Positions 51,276 to 61,241 of a DNA stretch of 64,000 bases are shown piece by piece. The stretch is from NCBI GenBank assembly GCA_041659285.1, contig JBAZYO010000009.1, forward strand, positions 152,154 through 216,153, given 5' to 3'. Under the pieces are notes generated by a model. It was not told where the DNA came from, did no database searches, and saw only the letters and a program-made list of their open reading frames with translations. The number at the start of each line of letters is the position of its first letter. The stretch's first letter is position 1. A program made the translations under genes and the position numbers. This stretch comes from Vicinamibacterales bacterium. Lineage in GTDB: Bacteria > Acidobacteriota > Vicinamibacteria > Vicinamibacterales > UBA2999.

Positions 51276-53654
51276 CTACTCCGCGCGAAGCACGCTCATG
51301 GGATCCACGCGGCTCGCCTTGAGTGCGGGCAACGAGGATGCCAGCAGCGCGACCACGCCGAGCAGGCCGGTGGCCAACACGAATGTCAGCGGATCGCGCG
51401 CACTGGTTTGGAACAGCATCGACTCAATCGCTCGCGCTCCCCACAGCGCCAAGCCGAGGCCAGTCACGCAACCGATCGTGGCCAGCCGGAGACTCCGGCC
51501 GACGACCATCGACAGGATCTGCTGACGGGATGCGCCGAGCGCCACCCTGATCGCCAACTCGCGACGACGACGCGACACCCAGTACGCCGACACGCCGTAC
51601 ACCCCGATCGCCGCCAGCAGGGCGGCTGCGCCGGCGAAGGCGGTGGCCAACGTCAGGAAGAACCGCGGCCTCCCGATCGACTCGCCGATGCGCTCGTCCA
51701 TCGTCGACGCATTCTGGATCGGCTGCCGGTCATCCAGCTCCCACACGCGTTGCTTCGCCATCTGCAAGTCGGCGGACCGGCTATCGGCCGACCGGATAAT
51801 CAGAGAGAAGAAGCGATTGCGCTCCGTCGGCGAAAACGGCAGGTAGAACTCCATCCCGTCACCCATCGGATCGCTCGGCCCCATCTGCTTGACGTCGGCG
51901 ACGACGCCGACCACGTTCCACCACGGTTGGCCGGCGTCCAAGCGGAACCGGCGTCCGACCGCCGAGAGGTTGCCCCACAGGCGCCGCGCGAGCACGTCGT
52001 TGATGATCACCGCGTCACTCGCCTCACCGGTCGCAAAGGTGCGGCCATTGAGAATCGGGATGCCCATGGTCTCAAAGTAGTCCGGCGCGACCCGAGAAAA
52101 CGGCAGGCTGATGTTCGCGAAATCCGCCGGCATCGCGCCTTCGGCCTCGGGTTGGATCTCGAAGTAGAAGCCGCCGCCCCTGGGTGGCGAGCCGCCACTG
52201 ATCGCCGCCCGGACTCCCGGGCGCTCGACCTTGCGTTCCAGCTCCTGCATGAACGCCAGCGATGAGCCCGGCTCGCCATCGCGCTGGCTTCGCAGCTGGA
52301 GGTCGAGAGCCGACAAGCGCCCGACATCGAACCCGGGGTCAACCTCGACCAGCCGCGAGAAGCTGCGAAGCATCAAACCCGAACCGGCGAGCAATACGAG
52401 CACCAGCGAGAGCTGGCCGGCCACCAGCGCGCCCTGCCACCAGTCGTCCCGCGCCCCAATCACGCCTTGGGCGCGTTGCTTGAGCACGTCGATCGCGTCC
52501 ACCTGCGCGGTACGCCACGCCGGCAGCAGACCCACTACGACGCAGGTCAGCGACGATAGCGCGCCGGCAAAGACAAGCGCGCGCCAGTCGAGTTCGGTGG
52601 TGGCGCTCGTGAGGAAGGTCAATTGCGGCGGCGCCAACCGGAGGATCAGGGTCAACAATGTCCGCGCCAGCAAGAGGCCGCACAGGCAACCCGCGGCCGC
52701 CAGAAGCAGGCTCTCGACGAGCACAGAGCGCACCAGGGTGCCACGGCTCGCGCCCAGCGCGGTCATCAGCGCCAGCTCACCGCGACGCGTCATCGAGCGC
52801 ACGAGCAGCAGGTTGGTCACATTCACGCAGGCAACCAACAGCACCAGCAACACTGCTCCAAACATCATGTACAGGGCCTGCCCTGCCTGACGTCCAAAGC
52901 GTTGCTGAAGAAGGAGGCCGGTGGTCAACCCCTGGCCTTTGCCGACGACGCCGCTTTCGCGAAAGCCCGGTGACAACGCTTGCAAGCGCTCGTCGACCTG
53001 GGCGCGGGAGACCCCAAGGGCGCGAACCGCCACTACCTGGACAGGGAGCCGCTTTGCCCCCGGCGACACGTCAAGGGGACGCCACATCTCGATATTGCCT
53101 TCGGGAAACCGAAAGTGCCGGGGCATGACGGCCACGACGCGGTGAGGCTGATCATCAACCGTGATCTCGCGACCCACAATCGTTGGGTCGGACCCGAACC
53201 GGCTTGCCCACAAGCGCTCGGCGAGGATCACCACTCCGCCGGCAGCCGCGTCTTCTTGGGTGAACAGGCGGCCGAGCAACGGCGCCGGCGCGAGCAGGGA
53301 CATCAAGCCCGGCGAAATCCGCGGCGAGCCCACGATCGCAGGCTCGCCGCTACCGGTAATGTTGGCAGACCCGAACTGGTAGGCCTCGACCGCGGTGAAG
53401 AGTCCGGGTTGCTGGCGCACGGCCTGCACGACGGCGGTCGATCCGCCTGGCCGCGATCCCGAGTCGGTGACGGTCCAGATCTCCGACAACCGGTCGGCGT
53501 TCGGGAAGGGCAACGGATTGAGCAGCACCGCATCGACCACGGAGAACATCGCCGTGGTCGCGCCGATGCCGAGTGCCAGCGTCAGAACGACGAGGCCGGT
53601 GAACGCTGGTGCCCGACGAAGACTTCGCAGTGCCGCGCCAAGGTCTGAGATCAT
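51276..53654 (-). CDS. ADOP-family ABC transporter permease (second copy)
   Basis: 792 residues. The N-terminal helix GLVVLTLALGIGATTAMFSV leads into a MacB-type periplasmic domain, then FtsX helices at about 270-420 and 690-792, with the ELAIRVALGASRQQILSMVV loop near the end. It is similar in plan to the protein at 15347 but diverged in sequence. Its substrate and its ATPase are unknown; none is encoded nearby. Confidence 0.92.
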   Translation of the reverse strand: MISDLGAALRSLRRAPAFTGLVVLTLALGIGATTAMFSVVDAVLLNPLPFPNADRLSEIWTVTDSGSRPGGSTAVVQAVRQQPGLFTAVEAYQFGSANITGSGEPAIVGSPRISPGLMSLLAPAPLLGRLFTQEDAAAGGVVILAERLWASRFGSDPTIVGREITVDDQPHRVVAVMPRHFRFPEGNIEMWRPLDVSPGAKRLPVQVVAVRALGVSRAQVDERLQALSPGFRESGVVGKGQGLTTGLLLQQRFGRQAGQALYMMFGAVLLVLLVACVNVTNLLLVRSMTRRGELALMTALGASRGTLVRSVLVESLLLAAAGCLCGLLLARTLLTLILRLAPPQLTFLTSATTELDWRALVFAGALSSLTCVVVGLLPAWRTAQVDAIDVLKQRAQGVIGARDDWWQGALVAGQLSLVLVLLAGSGLMLRSFSRLVEVDPGFDVGRLSALDLQLRSQRDGEPGSSLAFMQELERKVERPGVRAAISGGSPPRGGGFYFEIQPEAEGAMPADFANISLPFSRVAPDYFETMGIPILNGRTFATGEASDAVIINDVLARRLWGNLSAVGRRFRLDAGQPWWNVVGVVADVKQMGPSDPMGDGMEFYLPFSPTERNRFFSLIIRSADSRSADLQMAKQRVWELDDRQPIQNASTMDERIGESIGRPRFFLTLATAFAGAAALLAAIGVYGVSAYWVSRRRRELAIRVALGASRQQILSMVVGRSLRLATIGCVTGLGLALWGARAIESMLFQTSARDPLTFVLATGLLGVVALLASSLPALKASRVDPMSVLRAE

Positions 53655-53670
53655 TCACGCCCCCGCAATG

Positions 53671-53688
53671 GTCCGGCTGAAGCCGGAC
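53671..53688. repeat. Palindrome GTCCGGCTGAAGCCGGAC
   Basis: CTGAAG-centred copy of the family, in the 94-bp gap between two minus-strand genes. Confidence 0.75.
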
Positions 53689-53748
53689 GCTACTCGATGA
53701 CGACACCAGCAGGATTTCCTCGCCTGTCGAAGCCTCGCGCCGTGTCAG

Positions 53749-55191
53749 TCATCGCCGGTTGAACAGGAACTCTTCAATCTTGCCGTCGGGCGCGCGATAC
53801 ATCAACGTGCGAATGGGCGTCGTCCCCGCGAGCAGGCGGACCGTGGACACCTCGAGGCCACCGCGTTCGCTAATCGGCCCGGCCTCGGCCTGGTTGACCT
53901 CGCCGGCGTCGATCAGCGATTTCGACATCATCGCCAGCCGCTCCGCGGTGAGGAAGGCGCTGTATTCGTCACTCAGCAACGCGCGATCGACCGAGCCCAA
54001 TCGAATCTGGCGCAACATCTCGAGCGCCATGTCCCTGGCCGGCGGCCCGTTGACCTTGGGCGCGTCGGCCACCGGCATCAACTTCGCCAGCACCGCCTCC
54101 TGGATGGTGTCGAGCACGCCGGCGGCCCAGTCCGCGTTCGCCATCACGACCACCGCCGACCGCGTGGCGGGAATGAACGCGTTGCGCGCGCCGAAGCCAC
54201 TGACGCCGCCACTGTGCGACACCACCAATACCGGCCCGCGGTCGCGGAGGGATTGTCCGCATCCGTAGGCGCTCGATCGCCCATCGGCCAGCGCTCTCGG
54301 CGTCGTCATGAACTTCCACGACGCCGGCTTCAGCACCTTGCCGTCGACCAGCGCGAGGTCCCACTTCATCAGGTCTTCCGGCGTGGACCATAGGCCGCCC
54401 GCGGCGCCAATCCACCCCTTGCCCTCGGGAATCGACGGCTCCGCCGCGCTGAGGCCGATGGGCGTGTAGCCCTCCGCCAGCCCCGGTTCGCCCCGCGTGG
54501 GTTCGTAGCGAGTGTGCGTCAAACCAAGGGGCCCCAGCAGCCGTTCCTGCAGCAACTCGCCGAACGGCTTGTGGCCTACCTTCGCGGTGACATAACCCAG
54601 CAGGAGGTAGCCGGTGTTGCTGTACGAGTAGCGCGTGCCGGGCGGAAAATCGAGCGGCTTGGTCGTGAAGGTGGTGAGCACCTTCACTTCTGGCCAATCC
54701 GTCGCCATCGGCCGATCGACGAAGTCCAGCGGGTAGTAGTCGCGGTAGCCGGACACGTGGTTGCCGAGATCGCGCAGCGTGATCTCGTTGGCGTGACCGA
54801 AGATGTCGCCATACTTCGAGACACGATCGTTGAAGGACAGCTTCCCTTCCTCTTCCAACTGCAGCGCGACCGAGCAGGTGAACTGCTTGGTCACCGAGCC
54901 GATGGCGAACAACGTCTCGGGCGTCACCGGCGCCTTGGTGCCGGTATTGGCGAGACCGTAACCCTTGGCGAGGATGACCTTCCCTTCCTGCATGACGCCG
55001 ACATTGACGCCAATCGCGCGTTGCTCCTGCACGGTGCGGGCGATGAACGCATCAAGGTCGGCCGGGTCGAGAGACTTGAGTGCCGCCGGAGCCGGCGGCG
55101 CCGGTGGTGGCGACGACACGACGGGTTGTGGCGGTGCGGCGTTGCAGGCTGCGAGCGCTGCGAGCAACAGGGCACTGGCGAACGTTCTCAT
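53749..55191 (-). CDS. Serine beta-lactamase-like hydrolase
   Basis: 480 residues with a lipoprotein-like signal (LLLAALAACNAA). The class C/DD-peptidase-like fold is marked by the SxxK motif FAIGSVTKQFTC, the YxN motif YSYSNTGYLLL and the third motif VVSHSGGVSGFG. A C-terminal domain of about 100 residues follows, as in many acidobacterial beta-lactamase-like proteins. The substrate could be D-amino-acid esters or peptides. It overlaps the D-aminoacylase gene by 4 bp. Confidence 0.88.
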   Translation of the reverse strand: MRTFASALLLAALAACNAAPPQPVVSSPPPAPPAPAALKSLDPADLDAFIARTVQEQRAIGVNVGVMQEGKVILAKGYGLANTGTKAPVTPETLFAIGSVTKQFTCSVALQLEEEGKLSFNDRVSKYGDIFGHANEITLRDLGNHVSGYRDYYPLDFVDRPMATDWPEVKVLTTFTTKPLDFPPGTRYSYSNTGYLLLGYVTAKVGHKPFGELLQERLLGPLGLTHTRYEPTRGEPGLAEGYTPIGLSAAEPSIPEGKGWIGAAGGLWSTPEDLMKWDLALVDGKVLKPASWKFMTTPRALADGRSSAYGCGQSLRDRGPVLVVSHSGGVSGFGARNAFIPATRSAVVVMANADWAAGVLDTIQEAVLAKLMPVADAPKVNGPPARDMALEMLRQIRLGSVDRALLSDEYSAFLTAERLAMMSKSLIDAGEVNQAEAGPISERGGLEVSTVRLLAGTTPIRTLMYRAPDGKIEEFLFNRR

Positions 55192-57095
55192 TTGGTTGAT
55201 ACCTCGTTGAGCGCCAGGGTTCCGCGCCAGGGTTTCTCGCCGTCGATCGTCACCACGATGGTGGCAACACCGGGCGCCGACGGGTCGTGGCGATCGACGA
55301 CCACGGTGAACGCCCGCTCGTCCCCGTTCAGCACCGTGGCCACGCCGGTCAGGCTCGACCAGCCGTCGGCGGCCTGCAGCACGCCGAGCCGGGCCGCGGT
55401 CATCACTCGCGTCTTGTCCGGTGCCTCGATGGTGACCATGCCGATCGCCTGGCGCGCTCCCGCGCGTTGCGACACCGCCATCACGACGCGCGATCCGGAC
55501 GACACGCCCTTCACCGCGAGCCGCCTTGCTCCCTGGTCCATCGGCCGGCTCGGCATGTTACCGGTCCGCAACAACGCGCGCCCTCCGCGCACGCCGGTGG
55601 CCCCGCCGTCACGCAGCGCCACGGCGCCGTTCACCAGGACATGCCGAATCCCCTCCGACGGCAGCGCCGGTTCCTCGTAGGTTGCGCGATCGATGACGGT
55701 GGCGGGATCGAAGGCGACGAGATCGGCGGCCATGCCCACGGCAAGGATCCCGCGATCGACCATGCCGATGGTCGCGGCCGGCAAGGCGGATGACTTCCGA
55801 ATCGCTTCTTCCCACGACATGATCTGCTGCTCGCGCACGTAGCGGCCAAGCACCCGCGGGAACGACCCGTAGAAACGCGGATGCACCCGGGTGGCGGTCG
55901 AGGCGCCGCAGTCGCACGCCATCGAGGTCGCCGGGTGCTTGAGGATTTTCACCAGATCCGCTTCACTGCCAAACCGGAGGATGGCCCCTGGGTCGCCGGT
56001 CTCGAGAATGCGCAGGATGGTCTCGCCGGCGCCGGCGCCCATCTCCTTCATCACGGCGGTCAGCTCCTGCTGCGTCCGCGGGAGATACACGCCCTGCGGC
56101 CCGCCGAAGCGCGCGGCCATGGCCTGCTCCGACTCGGTGATGATCCGCGCCCGCAGCGCCGGATCCGCGAACCGCTGGATCATGGCATCGCGGCCGCCCT
56201 CTTGCGCCCAGCCGGGGATGATCAGCGAGCCAAGGCCGGACTGCCCAGCCAGATACGGATACGCGTCGGCGGCGGTGTAGGAGCCGCGCCGGGTGGCCTG
56301 ATCCATCGAGGCGAGGATGGCGCCGGCCGTCCCCTGCTCGAGCCCCTGCGCCTTCATGTGCGTGACCACCGGGATCAGCCCTGACTTCTGCCCAATGGCC
56401 ACGGTCTCGGCAATCCCCACCTTGGAACTGAAGTTCGATTCCGGCGTGATGCGATCGTGGTTGGTGAAGTTGGTGCGCGCGGTCCGCGCGACATCCACGA
56501 TCTTGATCACTTCCTCGGTTCGCGCGAAGTAACCCGGCTTGTAGTCGAGCCCCGCCGACACGCCCCACGCGCCCTGGTCGAGGCCCGCCGTGATCAGCGC
56601 CCGCATCTGCAGGATGTCGTCGGGCGTCGGCCGCCGATCGGCGTTGCCGTTCACCTTCTGCCACGCCGCATTGAAGCCGATGTAGCCGCCGACGTTCACG
56701 GCCAGCCCGGCGGCGGTCAGCGTGCTCATCTGCTGTGCGACGTCGAGCGGACCGTTGCCGTCGGCGTTGAAGACCTCGGTGGTCACGCCCTGGGTGAGCA
56801 TGTTCACGGCGGTGGGCAGCGCGTCCGGCGAGGCGTGACTGTGGATATTGATGAATCCAGGCGTCACGAACAGGCCGCGCGCCTCGATCTCGGTGGCCGC
56901 CTGCGCCGCGGCCAAATCACCAATCGCCACGATGAAGCCGTTGCGGATGCCGAGGTCGGCGTCGAAGCGCGGGTTGCCGGAGCCGTCGATGATGGTGCCG
57001 TGCCGGACGATGACGTCGAGGGCCGGCGCCGGGGTTTGCGCATGGCTCGCTGACACACAAGCAAGGCATGCAATCGCGATTCGGATAAGTTTCAT
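55188..57095 (-). CDS. D-aminoacylase (N-acyl-D-amino-acid deacylase)
   Basis: 635 residues from the ATG at 57095 with a signal peptide. The amidohydrolase signature VTPGFINIHSHASPD supplies the HxH metal site and further ligands lie in the barrel. The AADLVAFDPATVIDRATYE ending is characteristic of the D-aminoacylase group, which frees D-amino acids from N-acyl forms. A small C-terminal domain is added. The longer upstream frame is antisense to the YkgJ gene. It is co-transcribed with the beta-lactamase-like gene and the YkgJ-like gene. Confidence 0.88.
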   Translation of the reverse strand: MKLIRIAIACLACVSASHAQTPAPALDVIVRHGTIIDGSGNPRFDADLGIRNGFIVAIGDLAAAQAATEIEARGLFVTPGFINIHSHASPDALPTAVNMLTQGVTTEVFNADGNGPLDVAQQMSTLTAAGLAVNVGGYIGFNAAWQKVNGNADRRPTPDDILQMRALITAGLDQGAWGVSAGLDYKPGYFARTEEVIKIVDVARTARTNFTNHDRITPESNFSSKVGIAETVAIGQKSGLIPVVTHMKAQGLEQGTAGAILASMDQATRRGSYTAADAYPYLAGQSGLGSLIIPGWAQEGGRDAMIQRFADPALRARIITESEQAMAARFGGPQGVYLPRTQQELTAVMKEMGAGAGETILRILETGDPGAILRFGSEADLVKILKHPATSMACDCGASTATRVHPRFYGSFPRVLGRYVREQQIMSWEEAIRKSSALPAATIGMVDRGILAVGMAADLVAFDPATVIDRATYEEPALPSEGIRHVLVNGAVALRDGGATGVRGGRALLRTGNMPSRPMDQGARRLAVKGVSSGSRVVMAVSQRAGARQAIGMVTIEAPDKTRVMTAARLGVLQAADGWSSLTGVATVLNGDERAFTVVVDRHDPSAPGVATIVVTIDGEKPWRGTLALNEVSTK

Positions 57096-58039
57096 GGCGC
57101 GGTGCCGGATGATAGCACCCGCGGATCCGCGTAGTGGACGAGGAGCAGATCGCTCTGCCGGATCGCCTCTTTCAGGAGCGCCGCGTCGAGCCGGCGCGCG
57201 GCCCGGCCGCAGGCCCGAATGATCTCCACCTGCAACACGGCCTTCGCCACGCGCACCGACTGCAGGACGGCGTTCGTACCGTCGCCGAGATACGCCGCCC
57301 ATGATCCGAACAACCTCGCCGCGAGGTAGCGTTGGATCACCGGCGCAAACGGCGCGATGTCCGGCTGCACCAACGCACGCCAGGTCCTCTCCAGCTCGCC
57401 AGGCCGCCCGGGCCACGTGTGCGGCGCCGGCACGCTGGCGCGCGCGTGATCGAAGAGGTGGAGGTCGTCGAAGCCGGGGAACGACGAATCCACGCGGGCG
57501 ACTTGCTCCCGCTCCCACGACGAGAACTCATCGAAAGACATCAGCCGCCCCGGCTGCCGAAGTGGCGGCAGCGATTCTCGCGCATCGAGCCCTTCCGGCG
57601 GGTCGACACCCGGGACCGGCGAAGGCCCTTCGACGATCGCGACCGGTCCTTCGTGCTCGAAGAGCATCGACGCCGCCGTCGGACAATAGTGCGACAGCGT
57701 CACGCGAACGCCGCGCGCATCGATCAGGCAGACGTAGGGAAAGTGCGCGCAACTGGTTGGCCGCGCCGGATACACCGCACACCCCGTTGTTCCATGAAAC
57801 ACGCAGTGACCATCACGGTTGAGCGCCAAGGCGCCGGCGACGTCCGCGGGCGCCCCGTCTGCGGCGACCAGCCAGGCGCGTCCGCGCCCTGCCGTCCCGC
57901 CGCGATCGACGATGGCCTGAATGTCCGCGGCGCGATCGCCCTCGACGGGTATCGGCCAGCCCGAGGCGCAGCACGCGCCGCTGTGACGGCACCCGTAACC
58001 GACGTGCAAGTTCAGCCAGGCGAAAGCCACAGACCCCAT
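57092..58039 (-). CDS. YkgJ-family cysteine-cluster protein
   Basis: 315 residues. The conserved Cys pattern of the Zn/Fe-binding YkgJ family is present: the N-terminal CRHSGACCASG, then CVFHGTTGCAVYPARPTSC with HFPYVC, and a late SHYCP. The C-terminal half (about 170-315) is helical. Members of the family may help in cofactor chemistry, but the function here is unknown. Its stop overlaps the D-aminoacylase start; the amino-acid permease is divergent, only 17 bp away. Confidence 0.85.
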   Translation of the reverse strand: MGSVAFAWLNLHVGYGCRHSGACCASGWPIPVEGDRAADIQAIVDRGGTAGRGRAWLVAADGAPADVAGALALNRDGHCVFHGTTGCAVYPARPTSCAHFPYVCLIDARGVRVTLSHYCPTAASMLFEHEGPVAIVEGPSPVPGVDPPEGLDARESLPPLRQPGRLMSFDEFSSWEREQVARVDSSFPGFDDLHLFDHARASVPAPHTWPGRPGELERTWRALVQPDIAPFAPVIQRYLAARLFGSWAAYLGDGTNAVLQSVRVAKAVLQVEIIRACGRAARRLDAALLKEAIRQSDLLLVHYADPRVLSSGTAP

Positions 58040-58056
58040 GGTAGTCTCCCTCGCCA

Positions 58057-59397
58057 GTGTCTCAGCCGTTCAAGCGCGCGCTCGGGCCGTTCGATGCCGT
58101 GATGATCGTCATCGGCGGCATCATCGGCTCCGGCATCTTCATCAATCCGTACATCGTCGCGCAGCGGCTCGACTCCTCCGCCCTCGTGATTGGCGCCTGG
58201 GTGGCCGGTGCCGCCATTGCGCTGATCGGCGCGCTCGCCTACGCCGAACTCGGCGCCATGTCGCCGGCGGCCGGAGGGCAATACGTCTACCTGCGCGACG
58301 CGTATCACCCGCTGATCGCCTTTCTCTACGGATGGGCGCTGCTGTTCATGATCGAGAGCGGCGCGATGGCGGCGGTGGCCATGACTTTCGCGGAATACGC
58401 GGTGCGATTGGTGTCTGACCAGCCGCAGGCCGCCGCGCTGATTGGGCCGGGGGGCGTGCGGGCCGTGGCGATTGGCGCCATCGTCTTCCTGTCGATCATC
58501 AACTACCTCGGCGTCGTCCCCGGCAGCCGCCTGCTCAACGTCTTCGTGGTGCTGAAGGTCGCGGCGCTGACGGTGCTGATCGTGGCGGGCCTCGTGTTCA
58601 GCGGGGTCGTTGACGCGGCGCAGCAGGTGGCCGCCCCCGGCTCCGAAGGGAGCCTCACGGCGTTTGGCGCGGCGCTCATTCCCATCGTGTTCGCCTACGG
58701 CGGATGGCAGAACGCGAACTACGTCGCCGAAGAGATCAAGGACCCGAAACGCATCCTGCCGATCTGCCTGCTGCTGGGCACGGCCATCGTCGCGCTCGTC
58801 TACGTCACGATCAACATCGCGTATCTGAAGGCGCTTGGCCTGGGCGGATTGGCGGCGACCACCACGCCGGCGTCCGATTCGGCGCGGCTGCTGTTCGGGG
58901 CGGCCGGCGACCGCTTCGTGACCGCGGCCATCGCGATCTCGACGTTTGGCTTCCTGAACCTGTGCGTGCTGGCGCCGACGCGCGTCTACTACGCCATGGC
59001 GGCTGACGGCGCGTTCTTCCCGCAGGTGGCCCGCCTCCATCCGCGCTACCAGACGCCCTCGCTGGCCATCGGGCTGCAATCCACCTGGGCGATCGCGCTC
59101 ACGCTGACCGGAACCTACGGGCAACTGCTCGACTACGTCGTGTTCGCGGATTGGATCTTCTTCGGCCTCACGGTCGCCTCGGTGTTCGTGTTCAGGCGAA
59201 CCATGCCGGACGCGCCGCGGCCGTTCCGCACGTGGGGCTACCCCGTGACGCCGGCACTGTTCGTGCTCGCGGCCATCGCCATCGTCTACAGCGTGATCCG
59301 GGTCAGCCCGCTCCAGTCCGCGATCGGCGCGGCCCTGATGGTGGCGGGAGTGCCGGCGTTCTACTATTGGAAGAGGATCTCGTCGCGGACCGCCTGA
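58057..59397 (+). CDS. APC-family amino-acid permease
   Basis: 446 residues with 12 predicted helices, from a GTG start. The N-terminal APC signature is clear: RALGPFDAVMIVIGGIIGSG and later IALIGALAYAELGAMSPAAG. It imports amino acids by proton or exchange coupling. It is followed after 17 bp by an aminotransferase gene and lies divergent from the D-aminoacylase gene cluster, suggesting a joint role in amino-acid use. Confidence 0.9.
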   Translation: MSQPFKRALGPFDAVMIVIGGIIGSGIFINPYIVAQRLDSSALVIGAWVAGAAIALIGALAYAELGAMSPAAGGQYVYLRDAYHPLIAFLYGWALLFMIESGAMAAVAMTFAEYAVRLVSDQPQAAALIGPGGVRAVAIGAIVFLSIINYLGVVPGSRLLNVFVVLKVAALTVLIVAGLVFSGVVDAAQQVAAPGSEGSLTAFGAALIPIVFAYGGWQNANYVAEEIKDPKRILPICLLLGTAIVALVYVTINIAYLKALGLGGLAATTTPASDSARLLFGAAGDRFVTAAIAISTFGFLNLCVLAPTRVYYAMAADGAFFPQVARLHPRYQTPSLAIGLQSTWAIALTLTGTYGQLLDYVVFADWIFFGLTVASVFVFRRTMPDAPRPFRTWGYPVTPALFVLAAIAIVYSVIRVSPLQSAIGAALMVAGVPAFYYWKRISSRTA

Positions 59398-59414
59398 CGC
59401 GCGCCGTTCACATC

Positions 59415-60518
59415 ATGAATTCCAGACTCAACGCTCCTTACATGCGCTGGGCCAAGACCCGCCCGCGTGTCACCTACGACCTGGCCTCGAGTGGCCTGGT
59501 GCCGGTAACGACCGAGGAACTGGTCGGCAACCTCGCGGCGAAAGAGCTGTTTGCTCTCTCCGGCCCCAACGACGAGGGCTTCGCGCCCCTGCGCCAGGCC
59601 ATCGCGTTCCGATATGGCCTGACGCCGGACCACGTCACCATTGCGAGCGGGGCTTCCGGCGCGAACTTCCAGGCGTTGCTGGCGCTGCTCGAGCCGGGAG
59701 ACGATGCGCTGATCGAGACGCCGGGATACGACCCGCTGATGGCCGCGGCGCGTGCAGCCGGCGCCAACGTGGTGCCGTTCGAGCGCAGCTGGCAAAAGGG
59801 ATTCGCGCTGGATCCGTACGTGGTCCGCACGGCGCTGACCCCGGCGACCAGGCTGATCGTGATCTCGAACGCGCACAATCCCAGCGGCGCCATCGCGACG
59901 CGCGATGCGCTCGAGCAGGTCGGGGTGATGGCCGACGCCATCGGCGCGATGGTGCTGGTGGACGAGGTCTACGCGGAGGCCCAGCACACCGACGCCCCTC
60001 CGCCGATTCCGGCCGCGCGCTACCACGGGCCGTTCGTCACCACGAGCAGCCTGACCAAGGCCTACGGCCTGGCAGGTTTGCGGTGCGGCTGGATCCTGGC
60101 ATCCCCTGACGTGTCGGCGCGCATCCGGACGGTGCGCGACATCATCGATGGGTCCGGCGCGTTCGTCGCGGAGGCGCTGTCGGTGGCGGCGTTCGCGGCG
60201 ATCGATCGCCTGCGCGCCCGGGCGAGGAAGATCCTGGCCGAGAACCTGTCGAGCGTGCGGCAGATGGCGGAGTCGCATCCCCGGCTCGAGTGGCTCGAGC
60301 CGCACGCGGGCACCACCGCGTTTCCCCGCGTGCGCGGCGTCGCCGACACGCGGCCGTTGGTCGACCTGCTCGTGCGCGAGTACGACACCATCGTGGTGCC
60401 CGGCCACTTCTTCCAGGCCCCGCAGCACATTCGCATCGCCTTCGGGGGGCGCGCCGAGATGGTGACGGAGGCGCTGCAGCGGCTGGATCGCGCCCTGCGC
60501 GGGTCGCAGATTTCGTGA
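59415..60518 (+). CDS. PLP-dependent class I/II aminotransferase
   Basis: 367 residues from the ATG at 59415. The fold-type I features are present: ASGASGANFQALLALLEPGD, SNAHNPSGAI, LVDEVYAEAQ and the PLP lysine in TSSLTKAYGLAGLRCGW. It is an amino-acid transaminase of unknown substrate. Its start lies 17 bp after the permease stop, so the two are probably one operon. A longer frame starts inside the permease gene. Confidence 0.9.
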   Translation: MNSRLNAPYMRWAKTRPRVTYDLASSGLVPVTTEELVGNLAAKELFALSGPNDEGFAPLRQAIAFRYGLTPDHVTIASGASGANFQALLALLEPGDDALIETPGYDPLMAAARAAGANVVPFERSWQKGFALDPYVVRTALTPATRLIVISNAHNPSGAIATRDALEQVGVMADAIGAMVLVDEVYAEAQHTDAPPPIPAARYHGPFVTTSSLTKAYGLAGLRCGWILASPDVSARIRTVRDIIDGSGAFVAEALSVAAFAAIDRLRARARKILAENLSSVRQMAESHPRLEWLEPHAGTTAFPRVRGVADTRPLVDLLVREYDTIVVPGHFFQAPQHIRIAFGGRAEMVTEALQRLDRALRGSQIS

Positions 60519-60640
60519 TTTGGCGATTTCGTGATTTCGTGATTTCGTGTCATTTCGTGATTTTGTGATCGAGCCAATCGCCAAATTACCAAATTACCCA
60601 AAATCACCAAATCGCCAAATCACGAGATCACCAGATCCCG
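60517..60640. repeat. Cluster of GATTTCGTGATTT and AATCACCAAAT copies
   Basis: At least five short copies of GATTTCGTGATTT or the complementary CGCCAAATCAC/AAATTACCAAATT fill the gap. They face each other and can form a hairpin with a central GAGCC. They are AT-rich against the local background. Confidence 0.75.
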
Positions 60641-60655
60641 AATCGCGGAGCCCCT

Positions 60656-61180
60656 ATGAACCTCGATAGCCTCTTACAGCAGTACGAAAACGGCCGCCTC
60701 TCGCGGCGCGACTTGCTCGGCGCGCTCGCCGTGCTGGTCGCGGCACCCGCCACGGCGACGACGGCTCACGCCGCGCAGGACGGCCCGGTCGGCGCCATCA
60801 CGCAGATGAACCACGTCAGCATCTTCGTGCCCAGCGTCCAGAAGTCCGTGGACTTCTACCAGGGCCTGTTCGGCATGCCGCTGCTGACCCGGCAGGACCC
60901 GGGCATCAACCTGAGCGCCGGCGCCGGCTTTCTCGGCATCTACCCGGCCCAGGCCGGGGCGACCACCGGATCCATCAACCACGTCTGCTTCGGCATGGAG
61001 AACTTCGACGCCGACGCGGTCCTGAAGCAGCTCACCGGCCGCGGCATCAAGGCCAACATCCGCCTCCGTGGCGACACAAAAGAGCTGTATTTCACGGATC
61101 CGGACGGTATTCGCGTGCAATTACAGGACGTCAAGTACAAGGGCGGGACGGGTCCGCTGGGCGACAAAGTCCCGAAGTAG
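60656..61180 (+). CDS. VOC-superfamily (glyoxalase-like) protein with Tat-type signal
   Basis: 174 residues. It has a twin-arginine-like export sequence, RLSRRDLLGALAVL. The VOC beta-alpha-beta folds follow: AITQMNHVSIFVPSVQKSVD, INHVCFGMENFDADAV and LYFTDPDGIRVQLQD. The second metal ligand position holds Gln, as in non-catalytic or non-glyoxalase members. It acts outside the cytoplasm; the substrate is unknown. Confidence 0.85.
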   Translation: MNLDSLLQQYENGRLSRRDLLGALAVLVAAPATATTAHAAQDGPVGAITQMNHVSIFVPSVQKSVDFYQGLFGMPLLTRQDPGINLSAGAGFLGIYPAQAGATTGSINHVCFGMENFDADAVLKQLTGRGIKANIRLRGDTKELYFTDPDGIRVQLQDVKYKGGTGPLGDKVPK

Positions 61181-61241
61181 ACGAGGTGGAAACGACGGAT
61201 TCTGTGGCAGAATCCGCGTACCTATTGTGGGGGAGGCCCGA

